Source: an uncultured Alphaproteobacteria bacterium (GTDB lineage Bacteria; Pseudomonadota; Alphaproteobacteria; Rs-D84). Taken from it: DNA of 64,000 nucleotides. This document shows positions 29,535-40,512 of this stretch, piece after piece. The notes under the pieces are model-generated. The model did not search any database, was not told the DNA's origin, and worked only from the letters and a program-made list of their open reading frames with translations. The stretch spans positions 1 through 64,000 of the forward strand of contig CAMRSV010000004.1 in the NCBI GenBank assembly GCA_947053455.1. Direction: 5' to 3'. The translations under genes were made by a program, and so were the position numbers. Every line of letters begins with the position of its first letter. The stretch's first letter is position 1.

Positions 29535-31133
29535 TTATATTTGATGCTGTGGCGCGATGGCAAAGATTTCTTCCATATTGTGCACCTCTTTGCCGGATAA
29601 AATATTGTTCACTTTTTCGGGATGCATATATGCCAGATTCAGATAGCGATACAAACTGCGCCATGATGTCTGTTCGGATTTTACAACGTACTCCAAATCG
29701 CCTTGCTTTTCATACGCCATTCGATAACGCCAGGCAGTCGCGAACGCCCGCACAATCATATTGTGATTATCGGTCCGCGTCATCAGGCCCGCGCGTCCCG
29801 CGCTGTACTTATTGCTGCCCGTCCATTTATTCAGCACCACCGGCCGCACTAAAATCAACTCATCGTCATTACGCATAAAATCGATTTTATTGTTTTGGGT
29901 GTTGATAAAATCGGGCCGCATAAATGCCCGCAGGCTATCCGCATCTGTATTGATGAAAAATGTTATTCGCCCCGGTGCATAAATTGCCCGCCGGATTAGT
30001 GTTTGAACCAGGCACCGCCGCGCCATGTAATCCAGGCCACCATAATCAATTTGTTTTAATGTATGTGCCAAAGCGTCGGGCAGGGCACTTAAATCAGAAT
30101 TCAGAAATTCAACAATCGTATCGGTGGCCAATTTATCAACATCCCGCGCGGGTAAATATTCGCCCGCCCCGGCATAGTAATAAAGTGTTGGGCGATGCGC
30201 GCGCACGGTGCTTTGATTGGTAAACCGTGTGCCGTCTGCATTATATAGCCGCCCGGATAATAAATTGGGCGACCCATTTGTTCGCCCCGATTTATGATTT
30301 GCATTGTTCTCTAATTCCGCCTGCACGGCATCAAATAATTCCTGGGTTATGATTGGGGCATGTTCGCCGCGGGCAATTGTTCCGGTAACCTTACATTCAA
30401 CATAGCCCAGATATATTTTACTGCGCAGCATTCTGTGTAGCGCCATTTTCTTGATTGGATTCCCGCCGATAACGCGCCCACCATGGGTGGTCCATTTCTT
30501 GGCATAGATTCCAATGGTCGGTAAATGCCGGGTCAAATCCTGAACTGATTTCATTTGCAGGTATAATTCAAATATATTCTGAATTTGCGCGGCCTCGGTC
30601 GGGTTGATAACCAACTTTTTATCAATAATGTCGTATCCCAACGGCGGACAACCGCCAATCCACATTCCTTTGGCTTTACTGGCACGCAGTTTGTCGCGCA
30701 CGCGTTCACTTGATACTTCACGTTCAAACTGGGCAAAGGATAGCAGCATATTCAGCGTTAATTTGCCCATTGATGTTGACGTGTCAAACGATTGGGTAAT
30801 GGACACAAAGTTCGCATTATGCTTATCAAAATATCGCATCATATTGTGGAAATCCAAAATGGAACGCGATAGTCTATCAACCTTGTACACCACGACGGTA
30901 TTGACCAATCCATGCGCCATATCGTCCAGCATTTGTTTCAGCGCCGGTCGTTCCATCGTGCCACCCGATATACCACCATCGGCATAAGTCTTATAATATT
31001 CCCAATCGTTAAAGGCTTGTGATGCGATGTATGCCCGACACGCCTGTTCTTGATTGTCCAGGCTGTTAAACTCTTGTTCCAACCCATGCTCGGTGGATTT
31101 GCGGACATATACGGCACATTTAATCTTTGGCAT
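29535..31133 (-). CDS. Large serine recombinase
   Basis: AVYVRKSTEHGLEQEFNSLDNQEQACRAYI, YADGGISGGTMERPALKQML, YKVDRLSRS, then recombinase domain. Confidence 0.93.
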   Translation of the reverse strand: MPKIKCAVYVRKSTEHGLEQEFNSLDNQEQACRAYIASQAFNDWEYYKTYADGGISGGTMERPALKQMLDDMAHGLVNTVVVYKVDRLSRSILDFHNMMRYFDKHNANFVSITQSFDTSTSMGKLTLNMLLSFAQFEREVSSERVRDKLRASKAKGMWIGGCPPLGYDIIDKKLVINPTEAAQIQNIFELYLQMKSVQDLTRHLPTIGIYAKKWTTHGGRVIGGNPIKKMALHRMLRSKIYLGYVECKVTGTIARGEHAPIITQELFDAVQAELENNANHKSGRTNGSPNLLSGRLYNADGTRFTNQSTVRAHRPTLYYYAGAGEYLPARDVDKLATDTIVEFLNSDLSALPDALAHTLKQIDYGGLDYMARRCLVQTLIRRAIYAPGRITFFINTDADSLRAFMRPDFINTQNNKIDFMRNDDELILVRPVVLNKWTGSNKYSAGRAGLMTRTDNHNMIVRAFATAWRYRMAYEKQGDLEYVVKSEQTSWRSLYRYLNLAYMHPEKVNNILSGKEVHNMEEIFAIAPQHQI

Positions 31134-31566
31134 GATTCAGCCTTTTATTAGTTAGTCCAAAGAAGTCATTCCCAGACACTTTGTGCCCGCATATTTCTTT
31201 GGCGATGGCGGACAGGGTGCGGTACGTTTTGTTGTTGTATATGAATTCGCCCCGGTTGCCAACGGTCACTTTGAATTCCAGCCCGCGGAATGTTTTGGTA
31301 ATGGTGGTGCCCGGGTTCAGATGGTATTTGTTTTTATGCACACGGTTCAGGCATTCATCCGGATTGTTCATGTATTTGCGTAGCATTGTGACATGCTTTG
31401 CGGCGATGGTGGCGTGCGCGCGTTCGCATTGGATATAGTACCATAATGCCCGCGCTTGGCGCCGATATGGATACGGGCTATACCGCGCCCACAACAGGGA
31501 TTTTTGTTCAAAATCCATCTTTTCCAGTTCTGTTTTGCTTTCGGGCAACATAAAGAACGCTTTCAT
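31120..31566 (-). CDS. DUF2924-like protein
   Basis: GLEFKVTVGNRGEFIYNNKTYRTLSAIAKEICGHKVSGNDFFGL next to the recombinase. Confidence 0.7.
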   Translation of the reverse strand: MKAFFMLPESKTELEKMDFEQKSLLWARYSPYPYRRQARALWYYIQCERAHATIAAKHVTMLRKYMNNPDECLNRVHKNKYHLNPGTTITKTFRGLEFKVTVGNRGEFIYNNKTYRTLSAIAKEICGHKVSGNDFFGLTNKRLNHAKD

Positions 31567-31745
31567 TTATTATCCCTTGATTTCACGTCATTTCGCAGTT
31601 GCGCGGTGGCCTTGGCCAGAATAATCTGCAACGCCCGCACCAGGTACAAAACATCAGAATCCGGAATATTCGCCGGTCGTCCCAGCGGATTGCCCGACAC
31701 CCCGGGCCGAAACCGCATTTTCTTTGGTGGATTTTTATAAGGCAT
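31563..31745 (-). CDS. Small DUF5681-like protein
   Basis: MRFRPGVSGNPLGRPANIPDS; start at MPYKN. Confidence 0.6.
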   Translation of the reverse strand: MPYKNPPKKMRFRPGVSGNPLGRPANIPDSDVLYLVRALQIILAKATAQLRNDVKSRDNK

Positions 31746-31896
31746 AACTTCACTCCTATGGTCGTGCAATGAATGCTTACAAGAGGACAGAAGTCAAGTC
31801 TTATAGTGTGCTTTTGCGTATAAGGGTAAAATCCCATATTTATAGACATTTTTATTGGTTTTTGTTATAATAACCAAGAAAAACAAAGGATATATT

Positions 31897-33447
31897 ATGG
31901 CACGTGAACAAGAACGGGCAGAATTGCATAAAACAATATGGCGAATTGCCAACGAACTGCGCGGCAGTGTTGATGGTTGGGATTTTAAGCAATATGTGCT
32001 GGGGTTATTGTTTTACCGGTTTATAAGTCAAAATTTGACTCAGTTTATCAATAATCAGGAACGTAAAGTTGATCCTGGCTTTGATTATGCGAATATCTCG
32101 GATGAAATGGCGGAACGTGCGCGAGTTTTTGCTATTAAGAGCAAAGGCTTCTTTATCAAACCGTCTGAATTGTTTCAAAATGTATGCAAGCGTGCCAAGA
32201 ATGATGCGTATTTGAATGAAACATTGGCGTCAATTTTTAGAAATATCGAAGGCTCGGCAATCGGTGCCGACAGTGAATCCGACTTAAAGGGATTGTTTCA
32301 AGATTTAGATGTAAATAGTAATAAATTGGGTGCGACGGTTATCGAACGCAATAAAAAGCTGGTTAATTTGTTGGAGGCGATTGCTGATCTGCAAATGGGC
32401 GAGGTTTCGGATAATAACATAGATGCGTTTGGGGATGCGTACGAATATTTGATGAATATGTACGCCTCTAATGCGGGCAAATCTGGTGGTGAATTCTTTA
32501 CACCCCAAGAGGTTTCAGAACTGTTGGCGAAAATCGTAACCGTTGGCAAAACGGAAGTGAACAAGGTTTATGACCCGGCGTGTGGTTCAGGCTCGCTGTT
32601 GCTGAAATTTGCAAAAATTTTGGGTAAAGATAATGTCAGAATTGGATTCTTTGGTCAGGAAATAAATATCACAACATATAACCTGTGCCGTATCAATATG
32701 TTTTTGCATGACATTAATTATAATAAATTTGATATCGCGTTGGGTGATACGCTATTAAGTCCACAGCATGGTAATGAGGAACCTTTTGATGCGATTGTGT
32801 CAAATCCGCCATATTCTGTTCGGTGGACAGGGGATGATGATGCGACATTGATAAACGATCCCAGATTTTCACCGGCGGGCGTTCTGGCGCCAAAGTCCAA
32901 GGCGGATTTAGCATTTACAATGCATATATTGTCGTGGTTGTCGACGTCTGGTACGGCTGCAATTGTTGAATTCCCGGGCGTTTTATATCGTGGTGGCGCG
33001 GAACAAAAAATACGTAAATACTTGATTGATAATAACTATGTTGATTGTGTTATTCAGCTGCCCCAGAATCTGTTCTTTGGTGTATCTATCGCCACATGTA
33101 TTATTGTATTAAAAAAGAGTAAAACAGAAAACAAGACATTGTTTATAGATGCATCTGAACAGTTTGTTCATTCTGGTAATAAAAATAAATTGGATGATAG
33201 CAATATTGCAAAAATATTGACTGCATACAAAGACCGTGCAGATTTGCAGCATTTCTGTCGTTTAGTACCGAATTCGGAAATTGCAGAGAACGATTACAAC
33301 CTGTCCGTATCTTCCTATATAGAATCTAAGAATACAGATGAAGTAATTGATATTAAGCAGTTAAATGCCGAAATTGCAGAAATCGTAAAAAAGCAATCAG
33401 AATTGCGTTCACAAATTGATGCGATCGTAAAAGATTTGGAAGGTTAA
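31897..33447 (+). CDS. hsdM: Type I RM DNA methyltransferase subunit
   Basis: [39 protein letters not shown]. Confidence 0.95.
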   Translation: MAREQERAELHKTIWRIANELRGSVDGWDFKQYVLGLLFYRFISQNLTQFINNQERKVDPGFDYANISDEMAERARVFAIKSKGFFIKPSELFQNVCKRAKNDAYLNETLASIFRNIEGSAIGADSESDLKGLFQDLDVNSNKLGATVIERNKKLVNLLEAIADLQMGEVSDNNIDAFGDAYEYLMNMYASNAGKSGGEFFTPQEVSELLAKIVTVGKTEVNKVYDPACGSGSLLLKFAKILGKDNVRIGFFGQEINITTYNLCRINMFLHDINYNKFDIALGDTLLSPQHGNEEPFDAIVSNPPYSVRWTGDDDATLINDPRFSPAGVLAPKSKADLAFTMHILSWLSTSGTAAIVEFPGVLYRGGAEQKIRKYLIDNNYVDCVIQLPQNLFFGVSIATCIIVLKKSKTENKTLFIDASEQFVHSGNKNKLDDSNIAKILTAYKDRADLQHFCRLVPNSEIAENDYNLSVSSYIESKNTDEVIDIKQLNAEIAEIVKKQSELRSQIDAIVKDLEG

Positions 33448-33451
33448 TGAT

Positions 33452-34048
33452 ATGACATGGGCGGAAGTTTTGGATTTTATTGTAAAAATAGCGACCATTG
33501 TAATGGGTGGGTCTGCGATTTTAGTGCCGATTTTAACATATCGCTGGCAAAAGCGTGATAGTAAGCGCGATGAACGTATTAGAAAGTGGACAGCGGAATA
33601 TCCACATAAATTGAAATTATTTACTGATTTTTACGATGTATTATTTAGATTTGTAGATTATACGGGTTCTGTTCGTCAAAGAACAATGAGAAATGGTGGC
33701 GATAGAATGGATATGCAAATACATGTAAGTGATTTGTTGGATTTTGAATTACAAATCAATCGGATAGATGAGGGGTGTAAGATTCTGTTTTCAAAAGATG
33801 TGCAAACACAAGTGCACGAAGTATATGTTAGAATTCATGAATTTATAAATCGGCCAATAAGAAGAAATGGCGAATCTATGAAAGAATTGGCGGAGTTTTT
33901 GGAGAATTCAAGATTGACAGAAGAGTATAACCAAATGAAAACAAATTTATATAGTATTCAAGAAGAAATTAAGAACCAAAAAATTGCGCCGGATCTTAGA
34001 AATTTATTTATACAAGAACTAGAATTGACCGGGGGTGGACATGAGTAA
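33452..34048 (+). CDS. Uncharacterised membrane-anchored protein in the hsd operon
   Basis: N-terminal TM; stop overlaps hsdS start. Confidence 0.6.
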   Translation: MTWAEVLDFIVKIATIVMGGSAILVPILTYRWQKRDSKRDERIRKWTAEYPHKLKLFTDFYDVLFRFVDYTGSVRQRTMRNGGDRMDMQIHVSDLLDFELQINRIDEGCKILFSKDVQTQVHEVYVRIHEFINRPIRRNGESMKELAEFLENSRLTEEYNQMKTNLYSIQEEIKNQKIAPDLRNLFIQELELTGGGHE

Positions 34049-34655
34049 AATTAATGATTTGATTGCAAAATATTGCCCTGGTGGTGTGGAGTATAAGGAG
34101 CTGGGGGGCGTTGCGGAAATATATACTGGTGAGCAATTTAATAAAAGAGATATGGAAGAAGTTGGGCCGTGTCCTGTAATTAATGGGGGAATATTGCCTT
34201 CAGGTTACTCTGACAAATATAATGAAACTGCAAATACTATAACTGTATCGCAAGGCGGAGCGTCTGCCGGGTATGTTAATTTTATAACAGTGAAGTTTTG
34301 GCTGGGTGCACATTGTTATGCAGTTAAATTAAAAAGTGATATATTAAATAACAAGTTTGTGTTTTATTGCATAAAACAACAGGAAAATAAATTAATGCAA
34401 TCACAGGAAGGAGCTGGAATTCCAAGTTTAAATAGAAAGAAATTAAATTCAATTTTAATCCCTGTACCGCCTCTGGAAGTACAGCAAGAAGTAGTGAATA
34501 TTCTGAACTCTTTCACAGAGCTTGAGGCAGAGCTTGAGGCTAGAAAGAAACAGTACGAACACTATAGGGGGGAGTTATTGTCTTTTGCAAGAAAGTCTGA
34601 AATCCTAGAGAGAGAGAGCAATCTTGGCGAGTTCTTGGAGAAGTTTGCAGAATAA
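34041..34655 (+). CDS. hsdS: Type I RM specificity subunit, N-terminal part (frameshifted hsdS)
   Basis: First TRD, central conserved region VPPLEVQQEVVNILNSFTELEAELEARKKQYEHYR, truncated after the (AG)6 tract. Confidence 0.9.
   Translation: MSKINDLIAKYCPGGVEYKELGGVAEIYTGEQFNKRDMEEVGPCPVINGGILPSGYSDKYNETANTITVSQGGASAGYVNFITVKFWLGAHCYAVKLKSDILNNKFVFYCIKQQENKLMQSQEGAGIPSLNRKKLNSILIPVPPLEVQQEVVNILNSFTELEAELEARKKQYEHYRGELLSFARKSEILERESNLGEFLEKFAE
34607..34618 (+). repeat. (AG)6 dinucleotide repeat in hsdS
   Basis: CCT-AGAGAGAGAGAG-CAATC; minus one unit restores ..EQSWRVLGEVCRIMNGKDYKTFG.. Confidence 0.9.
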
Positions 34656-35140
34656 TGAATGGGAAAGATTACAAAACTTTTGGTGCGGGCAGTTATCCTG
34701 TTTATGGTACAGGTGGAGCAATGGCTTATATTGATACGTTTGTCCATGATAAACCCTCTGTTCTTATCCCAAGAAAGGGATCAATTGGTGCTTTGTTCTA
34801 CGTAGAAGAACCTTTTTGGACTGTTGATACTATTTATTGGACAGACATAGACACAAAACAAATTGTACCAAAATATCTTTATTATTATCTTTCAACGCAA
34901 AATTTAGCGAAAATGAATACAAGTGTTGGTAGTATACCGAGTTTAACGCAGTCTGTGTTAAAAAAGATACCTATACCGGTACCTTCGTTGGCTGAACAAG
35001 AGCGTATTGTTGCTATTTTGGATAAATTTGATGCGCTGGTTAATGACATTTCGGTTGGGTTACCAGCGGAGATAGATGCGCGACGCAAGCAATATGAATA
35101 TTGGCGGAATAAATTGTTGAATTTTGAAGAGGCAGAATAA
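34655..35140 (+). CDS. hsdS: Type I RM specificity subunit, second TRD (out of frame with the first part)
   Basis: NGKDYKTFGAGSYPVYGTGGAMAYID, VPSLAEQERIVAILDKFDALVNDI. Confidence 0.9.
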   Translation: MNGKDYKTFGAGSYPVYGTGGAMAYIDTFVHDKPSVLIPRKGSIGALFYVEEPFWTVDTIYWTDIDTKQIVPKYLYYYLSTQNLAKMNTSVGSIPSLTQSVLKKIPIPVPSLAEQERIVAILDKFDALVNDISVGLPAEIDARRKQYEYWRNKLLNFEEAE

Positions 35141-36279
35141 TGCTGTGTGGACGATTGCGTAATTTTGTGACTTCAAAAAAGTTTTTTTATGAAGATCCTA
35201 TCGAAAAACAGAATTATAACCATATTTGTGCCATGATGGATCGGGTAGATGACGGTATGAGATATATAAATGCTCATACAGAAGTTCCCAGAACAGATAA
35301 CGAATTGTTGTTGTTTTTGACACATGTGTATATTGTTGTCGATTCTATAAAGATAATTTTTAGAAAATTACGCATTGATGGGTATAATCAAATAGAACGA
35401 GATTTACCAAGACATCTGGCCTGTGTATGTAAACAAGAGCCTTTTAATTTACCAGATGAACAAATAACAACAGATGATACCACTTTTGAATATATTCGCT
35501 CTATAGCATTCGCGCACCCATTGGATACAAATAAGACCTATTTAGTAAAACAAATGCGTGAAGATCATTGCTCACCGTTTGTTGTCACACAAAAAGGATT
35601 TTTGCCGAACGGTTATGTTGGTATTCATGTTTATTCTGATAAATCAGAACATTCATTGACGATTAAAATACCTTATTCGGATTTAAATGCTTATGTAAGG
35701 GAACGTTATAATTTGATTGAGTATATTATACGTGAGTTAGAACGACGTGTTTCGGAAAGAAATAGGGAATGGGCTCAGAGAAAAGTAAGACGTGATAGAA
35801 GTCCAATAGAAATTTTGGAAGATATTTTGAGCATTCAGGAAGAACGCTATATTCATACGTATGAGGTGCGTAGTCTAATATCCATATTAACGTGCCATTG
35901 TACGCTCTCAGAGAACCAAGAATCACTGAATAAAGTGCGTCAGGATATTATTAGTATAATTCCAGCATTGTGTGATGCTGTTGATAATATGGATAACGAA
36001 GAGTTTTTTACATTGGTAGACAGAATTATTGATGTTAGACCAAAACAAACATACGAATCATTCGGTTATCATATGGAAAAAATTTTCGCATACCTTAACA
36101 GTGATGCATATCCGTCAGATAAAAATTGGGGGTTGCAACAGGCTGATGATTTCTCTAAACGATTTGCACAAAAATGGGTTAAAATTGACGTCCATAATAT
36201 GGATTTTGAAGAAATCAAAGTGTTAGTAATGGTTGCGTGTTATTTAGAAGCGCAGGAACAAGAAAGGAAAGCTGTATGA
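35140..36279 (+). CDS. Uncharacterised protein between hsdS and hsdR
   Basis: Start/stop overlaps on both sides (TAATG, ATGA). Confidence 0.7.
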   Translation: MLCGRLRNFVTSKKFFYEDPIEKQNYNHICAMMDRVDDGMRYINAHTEVPRTDNELLLFLTHVYIVVDSIKIIFRKLRIDGYNQIERDLPRHLACVCKQEPFNLPDEQITTDDTTFEYIRSIAFAHPLDTNKTYLVKQMREDHCSPFVVTQKGFLPNGYVGIHVYSDKSEHSLTIKIPYSDLNAYVRERYNLIEYIIRELERRVSERNREWAQRKVRRDRSPIEILEDILSIQEERYIHTYEVRSLISILTCHCTLSENQESLNKVRQDIISIIPALCDAVDNMDNEEFFTLVDRIIDVRPKQTYESFGYHMEKIFAYLNSDAYPSDKNWGLQQADDFSKRFAQKWVKIDVHNMDFEEIKVLVMVACYLEAQEQERKAV

Positions 36280-39200
36280 CAAACGTAAATATTATTGCAC
36301 AGAATCCAAATAGTACAGTTGTGGCTGAATATAAGTCAAATGGGGCACGTTCCACGGCCTATCAATCCGAAGCAGCGCTGGAACGTGAATTTATCCGGCA
36401 ATTGCAAGCCCAGGCATATGAATATTTGGATATTCATACCAATTCTGATTTGATAAAGAATCTGCGCAACCAATTGTCTCGCCTGAATAATTATGAATTT
36501 ACAGATTTCGAATGGGACAGATTCTTTGCAGAATGCATCGCCAATAAAAACAGCGGCATTGAAGAAAAAACATTCACCATACAGGAAGATTATAAAAAGT
36601 TATTAACGCGCGACAATGGTATTGTTAAAACCATAGATTTGATTGATAAAGAGAATATTCATAATAACCATTTGCAAGTCATTAACCAATATGAAACAGA
36701 TAGTGGTGTTCACGCTAATCGATATGATGTGACTGTATTGGTTAATGGATTGCCGCTGGTTCATATTGAATTAAAACGTCGTGGTGTAGATATACGCGAG
36801 GCGTTTAATCAAATTAATCGCTATAATCGGGAAAGTTTCTGGGCGGACAGTGGCTTATTTGAATACGTTCAACTATTTGTGATCAGTAATGGTACATTTA
36901 CCAAATATTATAGTAATACAACCCGTAATCAGCATATTAAAGAATCAGCGGCGTTAACGGCTTCTAAAAAAGGCAAAAAGACCAGTAATAGTTTTGAATT
37001 TACATCCTGGTGGGCGGATGCCAGTAATAAGCCTATAACTGATTTGATTGATTTTGCAAAAACATTTTTTGCAAAGCATACTATTCTAAACATCTTAACC
37101 AAGTATTGCGTATTTACATCGGATAAAATGTTGATGGTAATGCGCCCGTATCAAATTGTGGCCGCAGAGCGCATTATAAACAAGATAGAGGTATCGCATA
37201 ATTATAAGCGATACGGCAGTGTAGAGGCCGGTGGATATGTATGGCATACAACAGGATCTGGTAAGACGTTGACCAGTTTCAAGACTGCGCAGTTGGCAAC
37301 AAAATTACCATTTATTAAAAAGGTAATGTTTGTTGTTGATCGCAAGGATTTAGACTATCAAACAATGAAGGAGTACGATAAATTTGAAAAGGGGGCAGCA
37401 AACAGTAATACCAACACTACGGTATTGAAAAAGCAACTGGAAGATCCAAAGGCCAAAATTATCATTACAACAATTCAAAAGTTGGCCAAATTTATCAAAA
37501 AAAACCATGGGCATACCATTTTTGATGATGAGATTGTATGCATATTTGACGAATGTCATAGATCTCAGTTTGGTGATATGCACGATTCTATTACGAAAAG
37601 TTTCAATAAATATTATCTGTTTGGGTTTACCGGAACGCCGATATTTGCAGAAAATGCAATGTCTGGTGGGAATGTGCGTCTGAAAACCACCGAGCAAGCG
37701 TTTGGAGATCAATTACATACTTATACAATTGTTGATGCAATAAACGATAAAAATGTATTGCCGTTCCGTGTTGAATATATATCTACCTTTAGGGAAGAGG
37801 AAAATATCAAAGATGAAAAGGTTTGGAATATTAACCGTGAAAAAGTTTTGATGGATCCAGAACGTATTGAAAAAGTTACAAAATATATTTTGGAGCATTT
37901 TAGCCAAAAGACAAAACGGAATGATAAGGCGTATAATTTTCGTAAGTTATTGAATATTGCAGAGGTTGCATCTGGGAAAAATAAAGTGGATGAAGTTAAA
38001 TCTGGCGTGTCTATGCGCGGATTTAATTCAATTTTCTGTGTGGCTAGTATTGATGCAGCAAAGGCTTATTATAATGAATTTAAGAAACAAATGGCAGATT
38101 TGCCATCAGATAAGTGCTTAAAGATTGCGACCATATACAGTTTCGGGGTTAATGAAGAAGAAGGTGGTGTGGAAGAAAATTCTGAAAGTACAGATGGATT
38201 GGATGCGTCATCACGTGACTTTTTGGACGCGGCAATTAAAGACTATAATTGCATGTTTGGGACAAATTACGATACGTCAGATAAGAAATTCCAGAATTAT
38301 TATAAGGATGTATCACTTCGTATGAAAAACCGAGAGTTGGATTTGCTGATTGTTGTAAATATGTTTTTGACAGGATTTGATGCGACAACGCTGAATACGC
38401 TGTGGGTTGATAAGAATCTGCGCATGCATGGCTTGTTGCAGGCATTCAGCAGAACTAATCGTATATTAAACAGTGTTAAGACATACGGGAACATAGTTTG
38501 TTTTAGAAATTTAGAAGAAGCGACAAACAAAAGTTTGGCATTGTTTGGCGATAAAAATGCTGCTGGAAGTGTATTGCTAAAAACGTTTGCGGAATATTTT
38601 AGCGATGGTTATACCGATAAAAATGGCGAACATGTTCCCAGTTATATGGAATTGGTCAAAGAATTAGAATCCAAATTCCCACTTGGTGAGCAAATTGTTG
38701 GCGAGAAGGCACAGAAAGAGTTTATAAAATTATATGGTGCTATTCTGAGATTGCGGAACATCCTAACTGCTTTCGATGACTTTAAAGGCAAAGATGTTTT
38801 GCCGGAACGTGATTTGCAAGACTATCAAAGTATGTATATTGAATTATACAACGAATTTCGCAAGTATAAAGAAGGGGATAAGACTACTGTAAATGATGAT
38901 ATTGTCTTTGAAATAGAACTTGTTAAACAGGTGGATATTAATATTGATTATATATTGGCTTTGATCAAGAAATACCACGATTCTAACTGTAAAGATAAAG
39001 AATTGCTGGTTTCTATTGGTAAGGCTGTAGATTCTAGTATGGAATTGCGTAACAAAAAAGATTTGATTATGCGGTTTATAGAATCTGTTAATTCCAGATC
39101 TGATGTTGATACAGAATGGGAAAAGTTTGTTGATGAAGCGCGTATTTCTGAGTTAAATCAGATAATTGAATGTGAAAATCTAAACAAATCAGAGACGTAC

Positions 39201-39404
39201 AGATTTATCAAAAATGCGTTCCGGGATGGCGCTGTTCAAACCACTGGTACGGATATTGTGAGATTGTTGCCGCCAACCTCTATATTCAGTGCGGAGAATA
39301 ATATCACAGATAAGTTGCATGTGGTTGTCGATAAAATCACGGCATTCTTTGAACGGTTCTTTAGTATATCAAGTAATAAATTTGAAGAGCGAGATGATAC
39401 GTAA
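36276..39404 (+). CDS. hsdR: Type I RM restriction subunit
   Basis: VWHTTGSGKTLTSFKTAQL, FDECHRSQFG, FGFTGTPIF, TGFDATTLNTLWVDK. Confidence 0.95.
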   Translation: MTNVNIIAQNPNSTVVAEYKSNGARSTAYQSEAALEREFIRQLQAQAYEYLDIHTNSDLIKNLRNQLSRLNNYEFTDFEWDRFFAECIANKNSGIEEKTFTIQEDYKKLLTRDNGIVKTIDLIDKENIHNNHLQVINQYETDSGVHANRYDVTVLVNGLPLVHIELKRRGVDIREAFNQINRYNRESFWADSGLFEYVQLFVISNGTFTKYYSNTTRNQHIKESAALTASKKGKKTSNSFEFTSWWADASNKPITDLIDFAKTFFAKHTILNILTKYCVFTSDKMLMVMRPYQIVAAERIINKIEVSHNYKRYGSVEAGGYVWHTTGSGKTLTSFKTAQLATKLPFIKKVMFVVDRKDLDYQTMKEYDKFEKGAANSNTNTTVLKKQLEDPKAKIIITTIQKLAKFIKKNHGHTIFDDEIVCIFDECHRSQFGDMHDSITKSFNKYYLFGFTGTPIFAENAMSGGNVRLKTTEQAFGDQLHTYTIVDAINDKNVLPFRVEYISTFREEENIKDEKVWNINREKVLMDPERIEKVTKYILEHFSQKTKRNDKAYNFRKLLNIAEVASGKNKVDEVKSGVSMRGFNSIFCVASIDAAKAYYNEFKKQMADLPSDKCLKIATIYSFGVNEEEGGVEENSESTDGLDASSRDFLDAAIKDYNCMFGTNYDTSDKKFQNYYKDVSLRMKNRELDLLIVVNMFLTGFDATTLNTLWVDKNLRMHGLLQAFSRTNRILNSVKTYGNIVCFRNLEEATNKSLALFGDKNAAGSVLLKTFAEYFSDGYTDKNGEHVPSYMELVKELESKFPLGEQIVGEKAQKEFIKLYGAILRLRNILTAFDDFKGKDVLPERDLQDYQSMYIELYNEFRKYKEGDKTTVNDDIVFEIELVKQVDINIDYILALIKKYHDSNCKDKELLVSIGKAVDSSMELRNKKDLIMRFIESVNSRSDVDTEWEKFVDEARISELNQIIECENLNKSETYRFIKNAFRDGAVQTTGTDIVRLLPPTSIFSAENNITDKLHVVVDKITAFFERFFSISSNKFEERDDT

Positions 39405-39430
39405 ATATTACTGTGGGAAAAGGGTATAAA

Positions 39431-40213
39431 ATGCAAAACGAACAGATGCTGGAATATATCAGGAACTACTATATTCAAAGTGATGTAGTTGTACCAAGGC
39501 GGGCTTCTGTGCCGGGTTTTAATCTACGAGTATTAAGTAAGCGGCTGCATGATGCCAGGAATGCTTTTTTAGTGCTTATTGATAATAATATGTTTGTTGA
39601 TGCTTGTTTAATTGCTGGGCATATATTAGAGGTTTCGGCAACAATACATTATATCAGATCTGCAGCAGATAAAATGCTGAACTCGCGACGTTATGTAGCA
39701 AAATCTTCAGCAAATGTCATATATGATATGTTGCAGATAGATACGTCAAATTTACAAGACAAACAATATAGAGAACTGTTTCAAGAGTTTTTAGAGTACC
39801 TAAAAGACACAGGGCATTTAATAGTAAAAGCTCCTAAAAAGGCAGATATGCATAAATTTAATGCTGAGATGACTTCTAAACTAAGTTCAATAGATAGAGA
39901 TAATGTTTCAAAAAGAAAGTTAATTAAAGAAAATTATGAAATGCCGATAGTAAATGATTATTTGAATTGTTTCATTAGAGGAATGCAGAAAAAATTGAAA
40001 GAAAATACTAGTGAAGATGCAGCAACATTGGAACAAGCTATAAGATTATTTTATGTGTCGTATTGCAGATTTAAACATGCTAGTGCCTTGATGTATCCTG
40101 GAGTTGTAGAAAACGAACAAGTTGTTATCAAAGAGCCAGGAGCAAATTTAACTATCCCAGCAGTATTTTTAAGTTTGGATATGTTGTCGGATAAACCCGT
40201 ATACCTAAAATAA
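39431..40213 (+). CDS. Uncharacterised protein downstream of hsdR (DUF5677-like)
   Basis: ACLIAGHILEVSATIHYI and helical content. Confidence 0.5.
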   Translation: MQNEQMLEYIRNYYIQSDVVVPRRASVPGFNLRVLSKRLHDARNAFLVLIDNNMFVDACLIAGHILEVSATIHYIRSAADKMLNSRRYVAKSSANVIYDMLQIDTSNLQDKQYRELFQEFLEYLKDTGHLIVKAPKKADMHKFNAEMTSKLSSIDRDNVSKRKLIKENYEMPIVNDYLNCFIRGMQKKLKENTSEDAATLEQAIRLFYVSYCRFKHASALMYPGVVENEQVVIKEPGANLTIPAVFLSLDMLSDKPVYLK

Positions 40214-40308
40214 ACATAATATCATCTTTTGTTTTAATTTGTTGTTTGTCGAGGGGGGGGGCTTTAGGTTATAAAATGTCTGCCACTGGCAAATATGCAG
40301 TGGTCATT

Positions 40309-40512
40309 TTACTCCACGTTAAACCAGTCTTTTATTCGTTCTATTAGATTGTCAGAGCTTGCTTTGGAAATGTAATCGGCAAATAGGGGCAGTTTATCCA
40401 TAATCCCGTGCTGTTTCATGGCGTACAAACACGTGATGATAATAGCGGCTTTATCGTCCCCAAGGTTCAGAACTTTTACCGTAATATCGGGATATTTTGG
40501 TGTTGCTGGCAT
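40309..40512 (-). CDS. Small uncharacterised protein
   Basis: 67 aa, RBS; upstream region shared with the 31745 gene. Confidence 0.5.
   Translation of the reverse strand: MPATPKYPDITVKVLNLGDDKAAIIITCLYAMKQHGIMDKLPLFADYISKASSDNLIERIKDWFNVE

Noticed and set aside
34041-35140. Natural two-gene half-HsdS pair
   Set aside because: Less parsimonious, because a single AG unit change restores the canonical junction SWRVLGEVCRIMNGKDYK; still not excluded without reads.
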